NCBI GenBank assembly: GCA_012270635.1
Contig: JAAXHX010000263.1
Coordinates: 1-8,007 of the forward strand
Length of the DNA stretch: 8,007 nt
Origin: Dehalococcoidia bacterium
GTDB taxonomy: Bacteria; Chloroflexota; Dehalococcoidia; Plut-88900
Reading direction: 5' to 3'
Position 1 is the stretch's first letter; each line of letters opens with the position of its first letter. The notes under the pieces are model-generated. The model saw only the letters and a program-made list of their open reading frames with translations, was not told where the DNA came from and did not search any database. Below, in pieces: positions 1-5,809 of this stretch. The position numbers were made by a program, and so were the translations under genes.

Positions 1-80
1 CCTCCGTCATTCCGGCCCCCGAGCCGGAATCCATCCCCCCTCTCCGTCATTCCCGACTCCGATCGGGAATCCATCCCCAG
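1..80. repeat. Two tandem 40-bp palindromic repeat units
   Basis: Two 40-bp units lie head to tail (1-40 and 41-80), sharing CTCCGTCATTCC at the left and GGAATCCATCCCC at the right. Each holds a perfect 8-bp inverted repeat with a 6-nt loop: ATTCCGGC (9-16) with GCCGGAAT (23-30), and ATTCCCGA (49-56) with TCGGGAAT (63-70). The stem tips differ between units but both stay paired, and the loops are nearly the same (CCCCGA and CTCCGA). This looks like a REP-type intergenic palindrome family. A degenerate relative appears at 5458-5484. Its function is unknown. Confidence 0.75.
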
Positions 81-122
81 TGCCCCCTCACCCCAAACCC
101 GCTAAAGTACGAACAGGGGCGC

Positions 123-171
123 AGGGGCCGCTCGTGCTGAGCCCCTAATTTATCCTGAGCCTGTCGAAGGG
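123..171. repeat. Repeat-like words and small hairpin in the left spacer
   Basis: AGGGGC (123-128) and GCCCCT (141-146) form a 6-bp stem with a 12-nt loop containing CTCGTGCTGAGC. CCTGAGCCTGTCGAAGGG follows at 154-171. Both words share the core TGAGC and resemble dispersed intergenic repeat fragments of environmental bacterial genomes (family membership is from memory, not checked). Apart from this, the tandem repeats and the terminator, I see no gene in 1-304. Confidence 0.4.
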
Positions 172-237
172 AAGTATGAGCGGGAGGGGAGTGGAAAATC
201 ATCTCAATAGCAGAAGAGTCGGGGCGGGGGAAATAGG

Positions 238-265
238 AAAGCGTCGGCAAAAGTGCCGACGCTTT
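238..265 (-). terminator. Hairpin terminator for the aminotransferase gene
   Basis: AAAGCGTCGGCA (238-249) and TGCCGACGCTTT (254-265) form a perfect 12-bp stem with a 4-nt loop, about 40 bp beyond the minus-strand stop codon at 305. Read on the minus strand, the stem ends in TTT and runs on into CCTATTTCC, a modest U-rich tail. Position and orientation fit a rho-independent terminator. The A run on the other side could make it work weakly in both directions. Confidence 0.75.
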
Positions 266-304
266 CTGATAGACCACCGCTTTCAAGGGTATAGGGCGCC
301 GACC

Positions 305-1468
305 CTACAGCTTCGCCACGAACTTCCTTATCCCCTCCACCCCCTTCTCCAGGTTCTCCATGCTCGTGGCGAAGGATATCCTCGCGTACCCCTCCCCATA
401 CCCCCCGAAGGAGATGCCGGGAAGCACCGCCACCCCGTTTTCATACAGGAGCCGGTCGCCGAACTGCTGCGCCGAAAGTCCCAGGTCCGAGACGTTGGGG
501 AACAGGTAGAAGGCGCCCTCGGGCTTGAAACAGCGGATGCCGTCGATGTCATTCAGGGCGTCGCAGGTCATGTCTCGACGCCTGCGGAACTCGGCCACCA
601 TCTGCTGCGGCTCTTCCTTGGACCCCTCGATGGCCGCAATTCCCGCCTTCTGCACGAACGCCGCCGTGCAAGACACGCTGTTCACCATCAGCCGGGAGAT
701 GTGGGGAACCAGCTCCGACGGGAACACCCCGTACCCCAGCCTCCATCCCGTCATCGCGTAGGTCTTGGAGAACCCGTCCAGGATTATCGATCGCTCCTGC
801 ATCCCCGGCAGGGTTGCGATGCTGGTGTGGGTACCGTCGTAGATAATGTCCCTGTACACCTCGTCGGAGAGGACCAGTATGTCGTTCTCCTGCGCCATTT
901 CGGCGATGGCCTTCAAGTCATCCTCGTCCAGCATCCCGCCCGTCGGGTTGTGGGGCGAGTTGAGGATGATGAGCCGGGTGCGGGACGTTATGGAGCGGCG
1001 CACTTCGTCCAGGTCGGGCTTGAATCCCTCCTCCTCGTAGAGGCGCATGGGCACGGGCGTCGCCCCCGAGAAGTTGATCATCGACTCGTAGATGGGGAAC
1101 CCGGGGTTCGGGTAGATCACCTCGTCTCCCTCCTCCACCAGGGCGGTGAGGGTGAAGTACATGATCGGCTTGGCCCCCGGCGTGACGATTATCGAATCGG
1201 GAGAAACGTCTATGCCCCGGGTCTCGGAGGTGTGCTGGGCCACCGTGGCCCTTACGTCGGGCAGGCCGGCGGCGGGGCCGTAGTGGGTAAATCCACCGTC
1301 CAGGGCGTCCTTGGCCGCGCCGATTATGTGGTCAGGAGTATCGAAATCGGGTTCTCCCAGTTCAAGGTGCACCACGTCGACGCCCGTGGCGGCCAATGCG
1401 TTGGCCTTGACCAGGACCTCGAACGCGGTCTCGGTCCCCAGGTTGCTCATTCTCGAGGCCAGTTTCAT
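305..1468 (-). CDS. PLP-dependent class I/II aminotransferase (AspC-like)
   Basis: Fold-type I aminotransferase of 387 residues, close to the usual length of cytosolic aspartate/aromatic-type transaminases. Positions here count from the upstream TTG at 1474; subtract 2 for the ATG start. They show the N-terminal ELGEPDF segment (38-44), TPGAKP (98-103) at the cofactor phosphate, NSPHNPTG with Asn176, SDEVY (203-207) whose Asp and Tyr contact the pyridine ring, the Schiff-base lysine 237 in SKTYAMTGWRLGY, and the carboxylate-binding Arg365 in ARISFA. It transfers an amino group from an amino acid to a 2-oxoacid, but the substrate cannot be fixed from sequence. The start is placed at ATG 1466-1468 because GGGAGGT (1484-1478) lies 9 nt upstream; the TTG at 1472-1474 would leave only 3 nt. 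It is divergent from the oxidoreductase cluster and single-gene in layout. There is no signal peptide, so it should be cytosolic. Confidence 0.93.
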   Translation of the reverse strand: MKLASRMSNLGTETAFEVLVKANALAATGVDVVHLELGEPDFDTPDHIIGAAKDALDGGFTHYGPAAGLPDVRATVAQHTSETRGIDVSPDSIIVTPGAKPIMYFTLTALVEEGDEVIYPNPGFPIYESMINFSGATPVPMRLYEEEGFKPDLDEVRRSITSRTRLIILNSPHNPTGGMLDEDDLKAIAEMAQENDILVLSDEVYRDIIYDGTHTSIATLPGMQERSIILDGFSKTYAMTGWRLGYGVFPSELVPHISRLMVNSVSCTAAFVQKAGIAAIEGSKEEPQQMVAEFRRRRDMTCDALNDIDGIRCFKPEGAFYLFPNVSDLGLSAQQFGDRLLYENGVAVLPGISFGGYGEGYARISFATSMENLEKGVEGIRKFVAKL

Positions 1469-1515
1469 TTCCAATGCACCTCCCAGGACGCGTTTGCCGT
1501 AGCTGACGGGTGCTG

Positions 1516-1524
1516 ATTATATCA
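1516..1524 (-). promoter_or_regulatory. Extended -10 promoter for the aminotransferase
   Basis: On the minus strand this reads TGATATAAT, a perfect extended -10 element (TGn plus TATAAT). No good -35 box lies 16-18 bp upstream, which is acceptable for an extended -10 promoter. A start about 7 nt downstream gives a leader of roughly 40 nt before the ATG at 1468, including the GGGAGGT ribosome site. Confidence 0.55.
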
Positions 1525-1533
1525 TGGCGCAGG

Positions 1534-1562
1534 TTACATCCACCCCGCCTTTCCGTTAGAAT
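1534..1562 (+). promoter_or_regulatory. Possible weak promoter for the oxidoreductase cluster
   Basis: TAGAAT at 1557-1562 matches five of six bases of the -10 consensus. The hexamer 17 bp upstream (TTACAT, 1534-1539) is a poor -35. It would start transcription near 1569, about 30 nt before the first cluster gene. It sits about 35 bp from the opposing aminotransferase -10, so the 1469-1598 spacer would be a divergent promoter region. The call rests mainly on position. Confidence 0.25.
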
Positions 1563-1598
1563 GACCCCCGACGCCCAACCTCCTCGAAAGGCTTCGCC

Positions 1599-2546
1599 AT
1601 GCCCAAAATCCAGTTCGGGCCCCTCTACACCACCATGGAGCGCTACATCGGCCCCGTGGAATTTGCCCAAAAGGCCGAGGAGTGGGGCTACGACTACTAT
1701 TGGGTGCCCGACTACGTGACCCTTAGCCCCATGGATGCCTTCGTTCTCCTCTCCGCCGTCGCCCAGAAGACCTCCACCATCAGGCTGGGCACTGCCGTGG
1801 TCGTCGTGCCCTTCAGGACGCCCTTCCAGCTGGCCAAGGCCTCCGCCACCGTGGACGTGCTCTCCGGGGGCCGGTTCACCCTGGGCGTCGGCATTGGCGG
1901 GGCCGTGCCCCGGGACTTCGAGGTCGCCCAGGTCGACATGCGAAAGCGCGGCCGCATCTCCAACGAGACCCTGGACGTCGCCCGGCGCCTCCTCACCGAG
2001 GAGAGCGTCAGCCACCGGGGCCACTACTACTCCTTCGACGACCTGACCATGGAGCCCAGGCCCGTGCAGCAGCCGGGCATCCCGATATGGATCGGCTCCA
2101 TCTGCAACAACGGCTTTCCCAAGGGCGTCATCGACCGGGCCGCCCGCTACGGAGACGGCTTCTACCCCACCGACACCCCCATCCCCGAGTTTCGAGAGGC
2201 ACAGAAGCGCATCAAGGCCCGCGCCGCAGAGATCGGTCGGGACCCGGACTCCATCGAGTGGGGCCTCTTGGCCTGGACCTGCTCCGGAAGCTCCAAGGAG
2301 GAGGCGAGGCAGACAGCGAGCCGAGAAATCAGCAAGCGCCTCGAGTCCGAATGGGACGTCCAGGCGGAAAACGGCTACGTCCTCGGCACCCCGGAGGAGA
2401 TGGCTGAGACCATCCAGGGCTACGTCGATATCGGGGTCACCAATTTCGTCGTGGACCCCGCCTGCGCCCCCGCCGACATGCTGGAGATGTTCGAGGTATT
2501 CGCCAAGCGGGTCATACCCCATTTCAGGACCGGTGACGAGACGTAA
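1599..2546 (+). CDS. Luciferase-like flavin/F420 oxidoreductase, cluster gene 1
   Basis: A 315-residue luciferase-like monooxygenase (bacterial luciferase / F420-dependent TIM-barrel superfamily). These enzymes oxidise or reduce small molecules using FMNH2 with O2, or F420. Family landmarks are the first barrel strand at FGPL (6-9), YDYYWVPDYVTL (31-42), IRLGTAVVVVPFRTPFQLAK (61-80), the cofactor-region run VDVLSGGRFTLGVGIGG (85-101), VPRDFEVAQVDMRKRGRIS (103-121), MEPRPVQQPGIPIWIG (151-166) and GVTNFVVDPAC (279-289). No signal peptide or membrane segment is visible. The start is supported by AAAGG (1587-1591) 7 nt upstream. It is the first gene of the cluster, 5 bp before gene 2, and is clearly a close paralogue of gene 3. 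FMN versus F420, and the substrate, remain open. Confidence 0.88.
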   Translation: MPKIQFGPLYTTMERYIGPVEFAQKAEEWGYDYYWVPDYVTLSPMDAFVLLSAVAQKTSTIRLGTAVVVVPFRTPFQLAKASATVDVLSGGRFTLGVGIGGAVPRDFEVAQVDMRKRGRISNETLDVARRLLTEESVSHRGHYYSFDDLTMEPRPVQQPGIPIWIGSICNNGFPKGVIDRAARYGDGFYPTDTPIPEFREAQKRIKARAAEIGRDPDSIEWGLLAWTCSGSSKEEARQTASREISKRLESEWDVQAENGYVLGTPEEMAETIQGYVDIGVTNFVVDPACAPADMLEMFEVFAKRVIPHFRTGDET

Positions 2547-2551
2547 GCGCA

Positions 2552-3490
2552 ATGGAGTTCGGCGTCACCCAAATCGGCGACAATGAGCGGAGCGCCATGC
2601 AGCAGGGAATCGACGCCGAGGCGTGGGGCTACGCCATCTACTGGGCCCCCGAGTTCCTCGGCATCCCCACCATGGAGCCCTTCGCCGTCCTGTCCGCCGC
2701 CGCCCAGCACACCAGGACCATAAAGCTCGGCACCGGGGTGGCCGGCCTGGCCCTCCGAAGCCCGTTCCAACTGGCCAAGGCCGCCGTCACCACCGACATC
2801 CTCTCCAACGGGCGGCTCGTCCTCGGCCTGGGTCTCGGGGGCGTCGTGCCCAAGGACCTGGAGGTCGAGGGCATACGCAACCTCCGGGATCGGGGCCGCA
2901 TATCGGACGAGCGCCTGGAGATCCTTTATCGCCTCTTCACAGAGCGCAACGTCTCCCACTGCGGCGACCGCTACAAGTTCGAGGACTTCACCCTCACCCC
3001 CGACCCCGTCCAGAAGCCCCGCGTGCCCATCTGGATCGGGGCCCGGTGGACGGGCAGAATAGCGGAGGCCGCCCTCAGGCGCGCCGGGACCTACGCCGAC
3101 GTCTTCATCTTCCCCGCCGACACCCCAACCGGCTATTACCCCCACGCCAAGGAGAAGGTCCGCTCTTACGCCGAAGCCGCGGGCCGGGACCCCGACGCGG
3201 TCGGCTACGCCGGTACTATATGGACCTGCCTCGGCCCCTCGCGGGAGGAGGCTACGGCTGTGGCCAACCGGGTCATACCCAGGATGTTGAGCGTGCCCTG
3301 GGTGGTCCCCGATGACGCCTGCTACGGGCTCGGCAGCCCCGAGGACTGCATAGAGACCGCGGAGCAGTTCGCCGACCTCGGCGTCTCCCACCTCATCCTC
3401 GCCCCCTGCTGCGAGCCCGAAGAGGTCACCGCCCAGATCGAACAATTCGGCCGCGAAGTCGTCCCTCATTTCAAAGGCGCTGACCAATGA
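2552..3490 (+). CDS. Luciferase-like flavin/F420 oxidoreductase, cluster gene 2 (divergent)
   Basis: A 312-residue luciferase-like monooxygenase, shorter at the N-terminus than its two sisters because it begins directly in the first barrel strand (EFGVTQIG). It keeps IKLGTGVAGLALRSPFQLAK (57-76), TDILSNGRLVLGLGLGG (81-97), LRDRGRISDE (111-120), DPVQKPRVPIWIG (151-163) and a C-terminal GVSHLILAPCCEP (277-289). The VPDYVTL segment of genes 1 and 3 is replaced by APEFLGIP (32-39), and the NGFP segment after PIWIG by a different sequence, so the substrate pocket probably differs. It starts 5 bp after the gene 1 stop, has no convincing Shine-Dalgarno, and has an in-frame stop at 2534, so ATG 2552 is the earliest start and translation is probably coupled. 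Its TGA overlaps the ATG of gene 3. Reaction and cofactor are undetermined. Confidence 0.87.
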   Translation: MEFGVTQIGDNERSAMQQGIDAEAWGYAIYWAPEFLGIPTMEPFAVLSAAAQHTRTIKLGTGVAGLALRSPFQLAKAAVTTDILSNGRLVLGLGLGGVVPKDLEVEGIRNLRDRGRISDERLEILYRLFTERNVSHCGDRYKFEDFTLTPDPVQKPRVPIWIGARWTGRIAEAALRRAGTYADVFIFPADTPTGYYPHAKEKVRSYAEAAGRDPDAVGYAGTIWTCLGPSREEATAVANRVIPRMLSVPWVVPDDACYGLGSPEDCIETAEQFADLGVSHLILAPCCEPEEVTAQIEQFGREVVPHFKGADQ

Positions 3491-4419
3491 GCAAGCTGCA
3501 GTTCGGCCCCCTCTTCTTCCCTACCGAGGAAGGCCCCGAGGCCCTGGAACTGGCCCGCTTGGCCGACGACCTTGGCTACGACTACTTCTGGGTCCCGGAC
3601 TACGTGACCCTCCCCTACCTGGACGCCTTCGTCCTTCTGGCCGCGGCCGCCCGGGAGACCAGGAACGTGAGGCTCGGGACCGCCGTGACCCTCGCCCCCT
3701 TCCGGTCGCCCTTCCAGATGTACAAGGACGCCGCGTCCGTGGACGTCCTGTCCGATGGGAGGCTGACCCTGGGCATAGGCATCGGCGCCGTGCCCCGGGA
3801 CTTCGAGATCGCCCAGGTCGACTTCCGAAAGCGGGGAAGGATCTCGGACGAGTACATCGACATCACCCGCAGGCTCCTCGCCGGGGAGAACGTGGACTAT
3901 AACGGCGAGTACTACAGCTTCCGAGACCTCACCATGGGCCCCCGGCCCGTCCAGGAGCCCGTCCCCATCTGGATAGGCGCAAACGGCAAGAACGGCTTCC
4001 CCCAGGGCGTACTGCGCAGGGCCGGACGCCTCGGCGACGGCTTCTTCCCCACCGAGACCCCCGTCGCGATGTTCCGGGAAGCCCAGGCCGCCATCAAGGA
4101 GCATGCGGAAGCGGCGGGCCGAGACCCCGAGTCCATCGGCTGGGGGCTGCTCACCTGGGGCGCCCTGGCCGGCAGCCGGGAGGAGGGCGTAAGGACCGCC
4201 GAACGGGAGATAGGGGCCCGACTCAACAAGGTGCACACGGTGAATCCACTGGGGGGATACGCGGTCGGGCGTCCCGAGGACATGATCGAGACCATCGAGT
4301 CCTTCGCGGAGATCGGCGTCACCAACTTCGTCCTCGACCCTGGCTGCCACCCCCGGGACATCCGCACCCTCGTCGAGACCTTCGCCAGGGAGGTCATCCC
4401 CCACTTCCGCAATCGCTAG
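3487..4419 (+). CDS. Luciferase-like flavin/F420 oxidoreductase, cluster gene 3
   Basis: A 310-residue luciferase-like monooxygenase. It aligns along its whole length with gene 1: FGPL (6-9), YDYFWVPDYVTL (31-42), VRLGTAVTLAPFRSPFQ (61-77), VDVLSDGRLTLGIGIG (85-100), AVPRDFEIAQVDFRKRGRIS (101-120), MGPRPVQEPVPIWIG (150-164), KNGFPQGVLRRAGRLGDGF (168-186) and GVTNFVLDPGC (277-287). It lacks a few of gene 1's residues after FGPL and one Gly after the GIGIG run. The ATG overlaps gene 2's stop as ATGA (3487-3490), and AAAGG (3473-3477) lies 9 nt upstream, so it should be co-translated with gene 2. Genes 1 and 3 are more similar to each other than either is to the gene between them, which suggests gene 2 is an older or faster-evolving copy. 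Cofactor and substrate are unassigned. Confidence 0.88.
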   Translation: MSKLQFGPLFFPTEEGPEALELARLADDLGYDYFWVPDYVTLPYLDAFVLLAAAARETRNVRLGTAVTLAPFRSPFQMYKDAASVDVLSDGRLTLGIGIGAVPRDFEIAQVDFRKRGRISDEYIDITRRLLAGENVDYNGEYYSFRDLTMGPRPVQEPVPIWIGANGKNGFPQGVLRRAGRLGDGFFPTETPVAMFREAQAAIKEHAEAAGRDPESIGWGLLTWGALAGSREEGVRTAEREIGARLNKVHTVNPLGGYAVGRPEDMIETIESFAEIGVTNFVLDPGCHPRDIRTLVETFAREVIPHFRNR

Positions 4420-4442
4420 GCGGTTTAGTGGCCTGCTACGGC

Positions 4443-4450
4443 AAGGAGGT
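4443..4450 (+). promoter_or_regulatory. Strong Shine-Dalgarno that fixes the start of cluster gene 4
   Basis: AAGGAGGT lies 7 nt before the GTG at 4458-4460, in frame with the long reading frame that would otherwise open at GTG 4428. It is the best ribosome site in the cluster and lies inside the longer reading, which argues that the extra ten N-terminal codons are not translated. Confidence 0.8.
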
Positions 4451-4457
4451 GTCCGAC

Positions 4458-5438
4458 GTGGCTTTGAAGATAGGCCTCCACGCAGGTCCCCAGGACTGCT
4501 CCTACCAAGACCTGAGACGGATTTGGCACATGGCCGATGCGTCGGGCTTCCACTGGGTCTCCGTCTGGGACCACTTCTATGAATCGCCCGTTATCGATGG
4601 CCGTTCGCCCTGTTTCGAGGGCGTCTCCATAATGACCGCCCTGGCCGCCGAGACCCGGAACGTCCGGGTCGGCTGCCTGGTCTTCTGCGTCGGCACCAGG
4701 AGTCCGGGCCTGCTGGCCAAGGCGGCCGTCACCATTGACCACGTCAGCAACGGACGCCTGGAGCTGGGCATAGGGTACGGGCCCTGGGAACCCGAGTACC
4801 GGGCTTACGGCCACGAGTTTCCTCCCCTCAAGACCCAGATGGACGTCCTGGAAGAGGGGTGCCAGGTCATCCGCTCCATGATGCACAACGAGACCACCAC
4901 CTTTGAAGGTCGGCATTTTCAGGTCAGGGATGCCCGCGTATTCCCCAGGCCCGTCCAGGACCCACCCAGGTTGTGGATTGCCGGCATAGGGGAGAAGCGG
5001 ATACTCCCCATGGTTGCCCGCTACGCCGACGGCTGGAACGCCACCTACATCACCACGGAGGCTTTCAAGTCCAAGTCCCGGTTGTTGGACGGATTGTGCG
5101 AGGCCGAGGGTCGGGACCCGTCCGAGGTCATACGCTCCGCCAACGTTGGCTTCTACATGGGCGCCGACGAAAAGTCTGCCCTGCGAAAGCGCCGAGAGTT
5201 CGAAAGGGTCTGGGCCCACGGAGAATCGGGGCCCGACGACCCGAAATTCGACGAGAGCAGGGACTATCTATCGGAGTTCGAGCAGGGGATGATCTTCGGC
5301 ACGGCTAACGATGCGATCGAGCGAATCGGGGCCCTGGCCGACGCCGGGGCGGACCAGGTCAACATCTCCGTCCGCGCCCCCTTTGACTGGGACGGCCTCC
5401 AGGCTTTTGTAGAAGACGTAATGCCGGCCTTCAACTGA
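4458..5438 (+). CDS. F420-dependent-type luciferase-like oxidoreductase, cluster gene 4
   Basis: A 326-residue enzyme from the same superfamily as genes 1-3 but a different branch. It resembles the LLM-class F420-dependent oxidoreductases by its N-terminal KIGLHAGPQD (4-13), the GFHWVSVWDHFY segment (30-41), VRVGCLVFCVGTRSPGLLAK (69-88), SNGRLELGIGYGPWEPEYR (97-115) with AYG (116-118), FPRPVQDPPRLWIAGIGEKR (162-181) and LPMVARYADGWN (183-194). F420 use is inferred from this family resemblance. The GTG start at 4458 follows an ideal AAGGAGGT; the alternative GTG 4428 has no site and adds residues unlike the family's N-terminus. It lies 38 bp after gene 3 on the same strand, so co-transcription is likely, with its own ribosome loading. 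No export signal is seen. The substrate is unknown. Confidence 0.88.
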   Translation: MALKIGLHAGPQDCSYQDLRRIWHMADASGFHWVSVWDHFYESPVIDGRSPCFEGVSIMTALAAETRNVRVGCLVFCVGTRSPGLLAKAAVTIDHVSNGRLELGIGYGPWEPEYRAYGHEFPPLKTQMDVLEEGCQVIRSMMHNETTTFEGRHFQVRDARVFPRPVQDPPRLWIAGIGEKRILPMVARYADGWNATYITTEAFKSKSRLLDGLCEAEGRDPSEVIRSANVGFYMGADEKSALRKRREFERVWAHGESGPDDPKFDESRDYLSEFEQGMIFGTANDAIERIGALADAGADQVNISVRAPFDWDGLQAFVEDVMPAFN

Positions 5439-5457
5439 CCGTCTTTTTTATCTTACT

Positions 5458-5484
5458 GTCATTCCTCCCTCCACAGGAATCTAT
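5458..5484. repeat. Degenerate copy of the GTCATTCC...GGAAT palindrome
   Basis: GTCATTCC (5458-5465) and GGAATCTAT (5476-5484) match the outer parts of the 40-bp units at 1-80, with a decayed centre. ATTCCT (5461-5466) still pairs with AGGAAT (5475-5480). It lies just after gene 4 and its T-run (5444-5449). This supports a dispersed intergenic repeat family in this genome. Confidence 0.5.
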
Positions 5485-5520
5485 AAGGGCTGGAGGTCGT
5501 CCCCCTCCCACCCAAATCAA

Positions 5521-5553
5521 GACGCATCAAAATGCAGTGCATTTTGATGCGTC
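5521..5553. terminator. Perfect 33-nt palindrome, possible cluster terminator
   Basis: GACGCATCAAAATGCA (5521-5536) is followed, after a single central G, by its exact reverse complement (5538-5553). As RNA it would form a long hairpin about 80 bp after the gene 4 stop. The following bases (CATTTATCC) are only weakly U-rich, so it is an imperfect intrinsic terminator. An operator or a mobile-element end are alternatives. Another weak terminator-like fold lies at the stop itself: AAGACG (5413-5418) with CGTCTT (5440-5445), leading into TTTTTT. Confidence 0.5.
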
Positions 5554-5580
5554 CATTTATCCGGAGGGATGGGAAGGGTA

Positions 5581-5591
5581 CTGATTATCAG
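5581..5591. promoter_or_regulatory. Operator-like 11-nt dyad upstream of the RNA promoter
   Basis: CTGATTATCAG is a perfect 5+1+5 dyad ending 2 bp before the -35 box at 5594. That position suits a repressor or activator site. No regulator gene is visible in the window, so the binding protein is unknown, and a short dyad like this can arise by chance. Confidence 0.3.
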
Positions 5592-5593
5592 AC

Positions 5594-5622
5594 TTGACAG
5601 CATCACCCTAAAGACTTAGATT
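5594..5622 (+). promoter_or_regulatory. Near-consensus sigma-70-type promoter
   Basis: TTGACA (5594-5599) is a perfect -35 box. After exactly 17 bp comes TAGATT (5617-5622), a four-of-six -10. Initiation about 7 nt downstream falls at about 5629, which is also the first base of the long closing helix of the structured region. It would drive that RNA and, by read-through, the methyltransferase-HNH gene. Confidence 0.6.
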
Positions 5623-5628
5623 CCTTCG

Positions 5629-5766
5629 TACCACACGGGTCGCTGGCTATGTGCCGTCACCCACCTACAACCCACTGGTGCGCGTACCACAGCGTAAAGG
5701 GTAAGGCCCTGCGCTCCCTTGCGGTCGCACCAGTGGGTAACGGCCCGTGTGGTAACAGCCTTACCT
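5629..5766 (+). ncRNA. Putative pseudoknotted structured RNA upstream of the methyltransferase-HNH gene
   Basis: Four helices fold together. P1 is 14 bp (5629-5642 with 5741-5754; core TACCACACGGG), including a T5640-G5743 wobble. P2 is 13 bp (5670-5682 with 5726-5738; core CCCACTGGTGCG). P3 is AGCGT (5691-5695) with GCGCT (5711-5715), including a T5695-G5711 wobble, then two unpaired A, then AGGG (5698-5701) with CCCT (5707-5710). The P3 loop TAAGG (5702-5706) is exactly complementary to CCTTA (5759-5763) in the 3' tail; the match reaches 8 bases (GGTAAGGC with GCCTTACC, 5758-5765) if P3 opens slightly. The wobbles would be A-C mismatches in the opposite transcript, so the plus strand is favoured. 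I could not match it to 6S, SRP, tRNA, tmRNA or a cobalamin riboswitch. It may be a separate RNA or the 5' leader of the next gene. An RNA just upstream of an HNH gene recalls HEARO/omegaRNA loci, but that family is not demonstrated. Confidence 0.6.
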
Positions 5767-5773
5767 ATGGCCC

Positions 5774-5798
5774 GAGGGAGCACTTTCTTGTGCCCCTC
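5774..5798 (+). other. Hairpin just before the methyltransferase start codon
   Basis: GAGGG (5774-5778) pairs with CCCTC (5794-5798) and GCAC (5780-5783) with GTGC (5790-5793), with one bulged A (5779) and the loop TTTCTT. It ends 11 nt before the ATG at 5810. The only purine-rich stretch that might bind the ribosome (GAGGGAG) is inside the stem, and no other Shine-Dalgarno is seen. It could limit translation of the gene or be the last helix of the upstream RNA. Confidence 0.5.
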
Positions 5799-5809
5799 TA
5801 CACACGCTG

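Noticed and set aside
1..80. CRISPR array
   Set aside because: There are only two units, the palindromic repeated part fills nearly all of each 40-bp period with no unique spacers, and no cas genes are present.
176..1516. 446-codon plus-strand open frame opposite the aminotransferase
   Set aside because: It is antisense to a gene with a full set of aminotransferase motifs. Its translation is rich in Arg, His and Gly with no recognisable domain, as expected of a shadow frame in GC-rich DNA.
1362..5219. Long minus-strand open frames opposite the oxidoreductase cluster (1362-2552, 2420-3487, 3466-4404, 4425-5219)
   Set aside because: All mirror the real plus-strand genes almost end to end, with low-complexity Gly/Val/Asp-rich translations and no motifs. 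They follow from the codon bias of the sense genes.
5629..5754. 6S RNA, SRP RNA, tRNA, tmRNA or cobalamin riboswitch
   Set aside because: The SRP GGAAGCAGCC loop, a tRNA T-loop and the B12 box are absent. The internal loop is strongly one-sided (27 nt on the 5' side against 2 nt on the 3' side), unlike the 6S central bubble.
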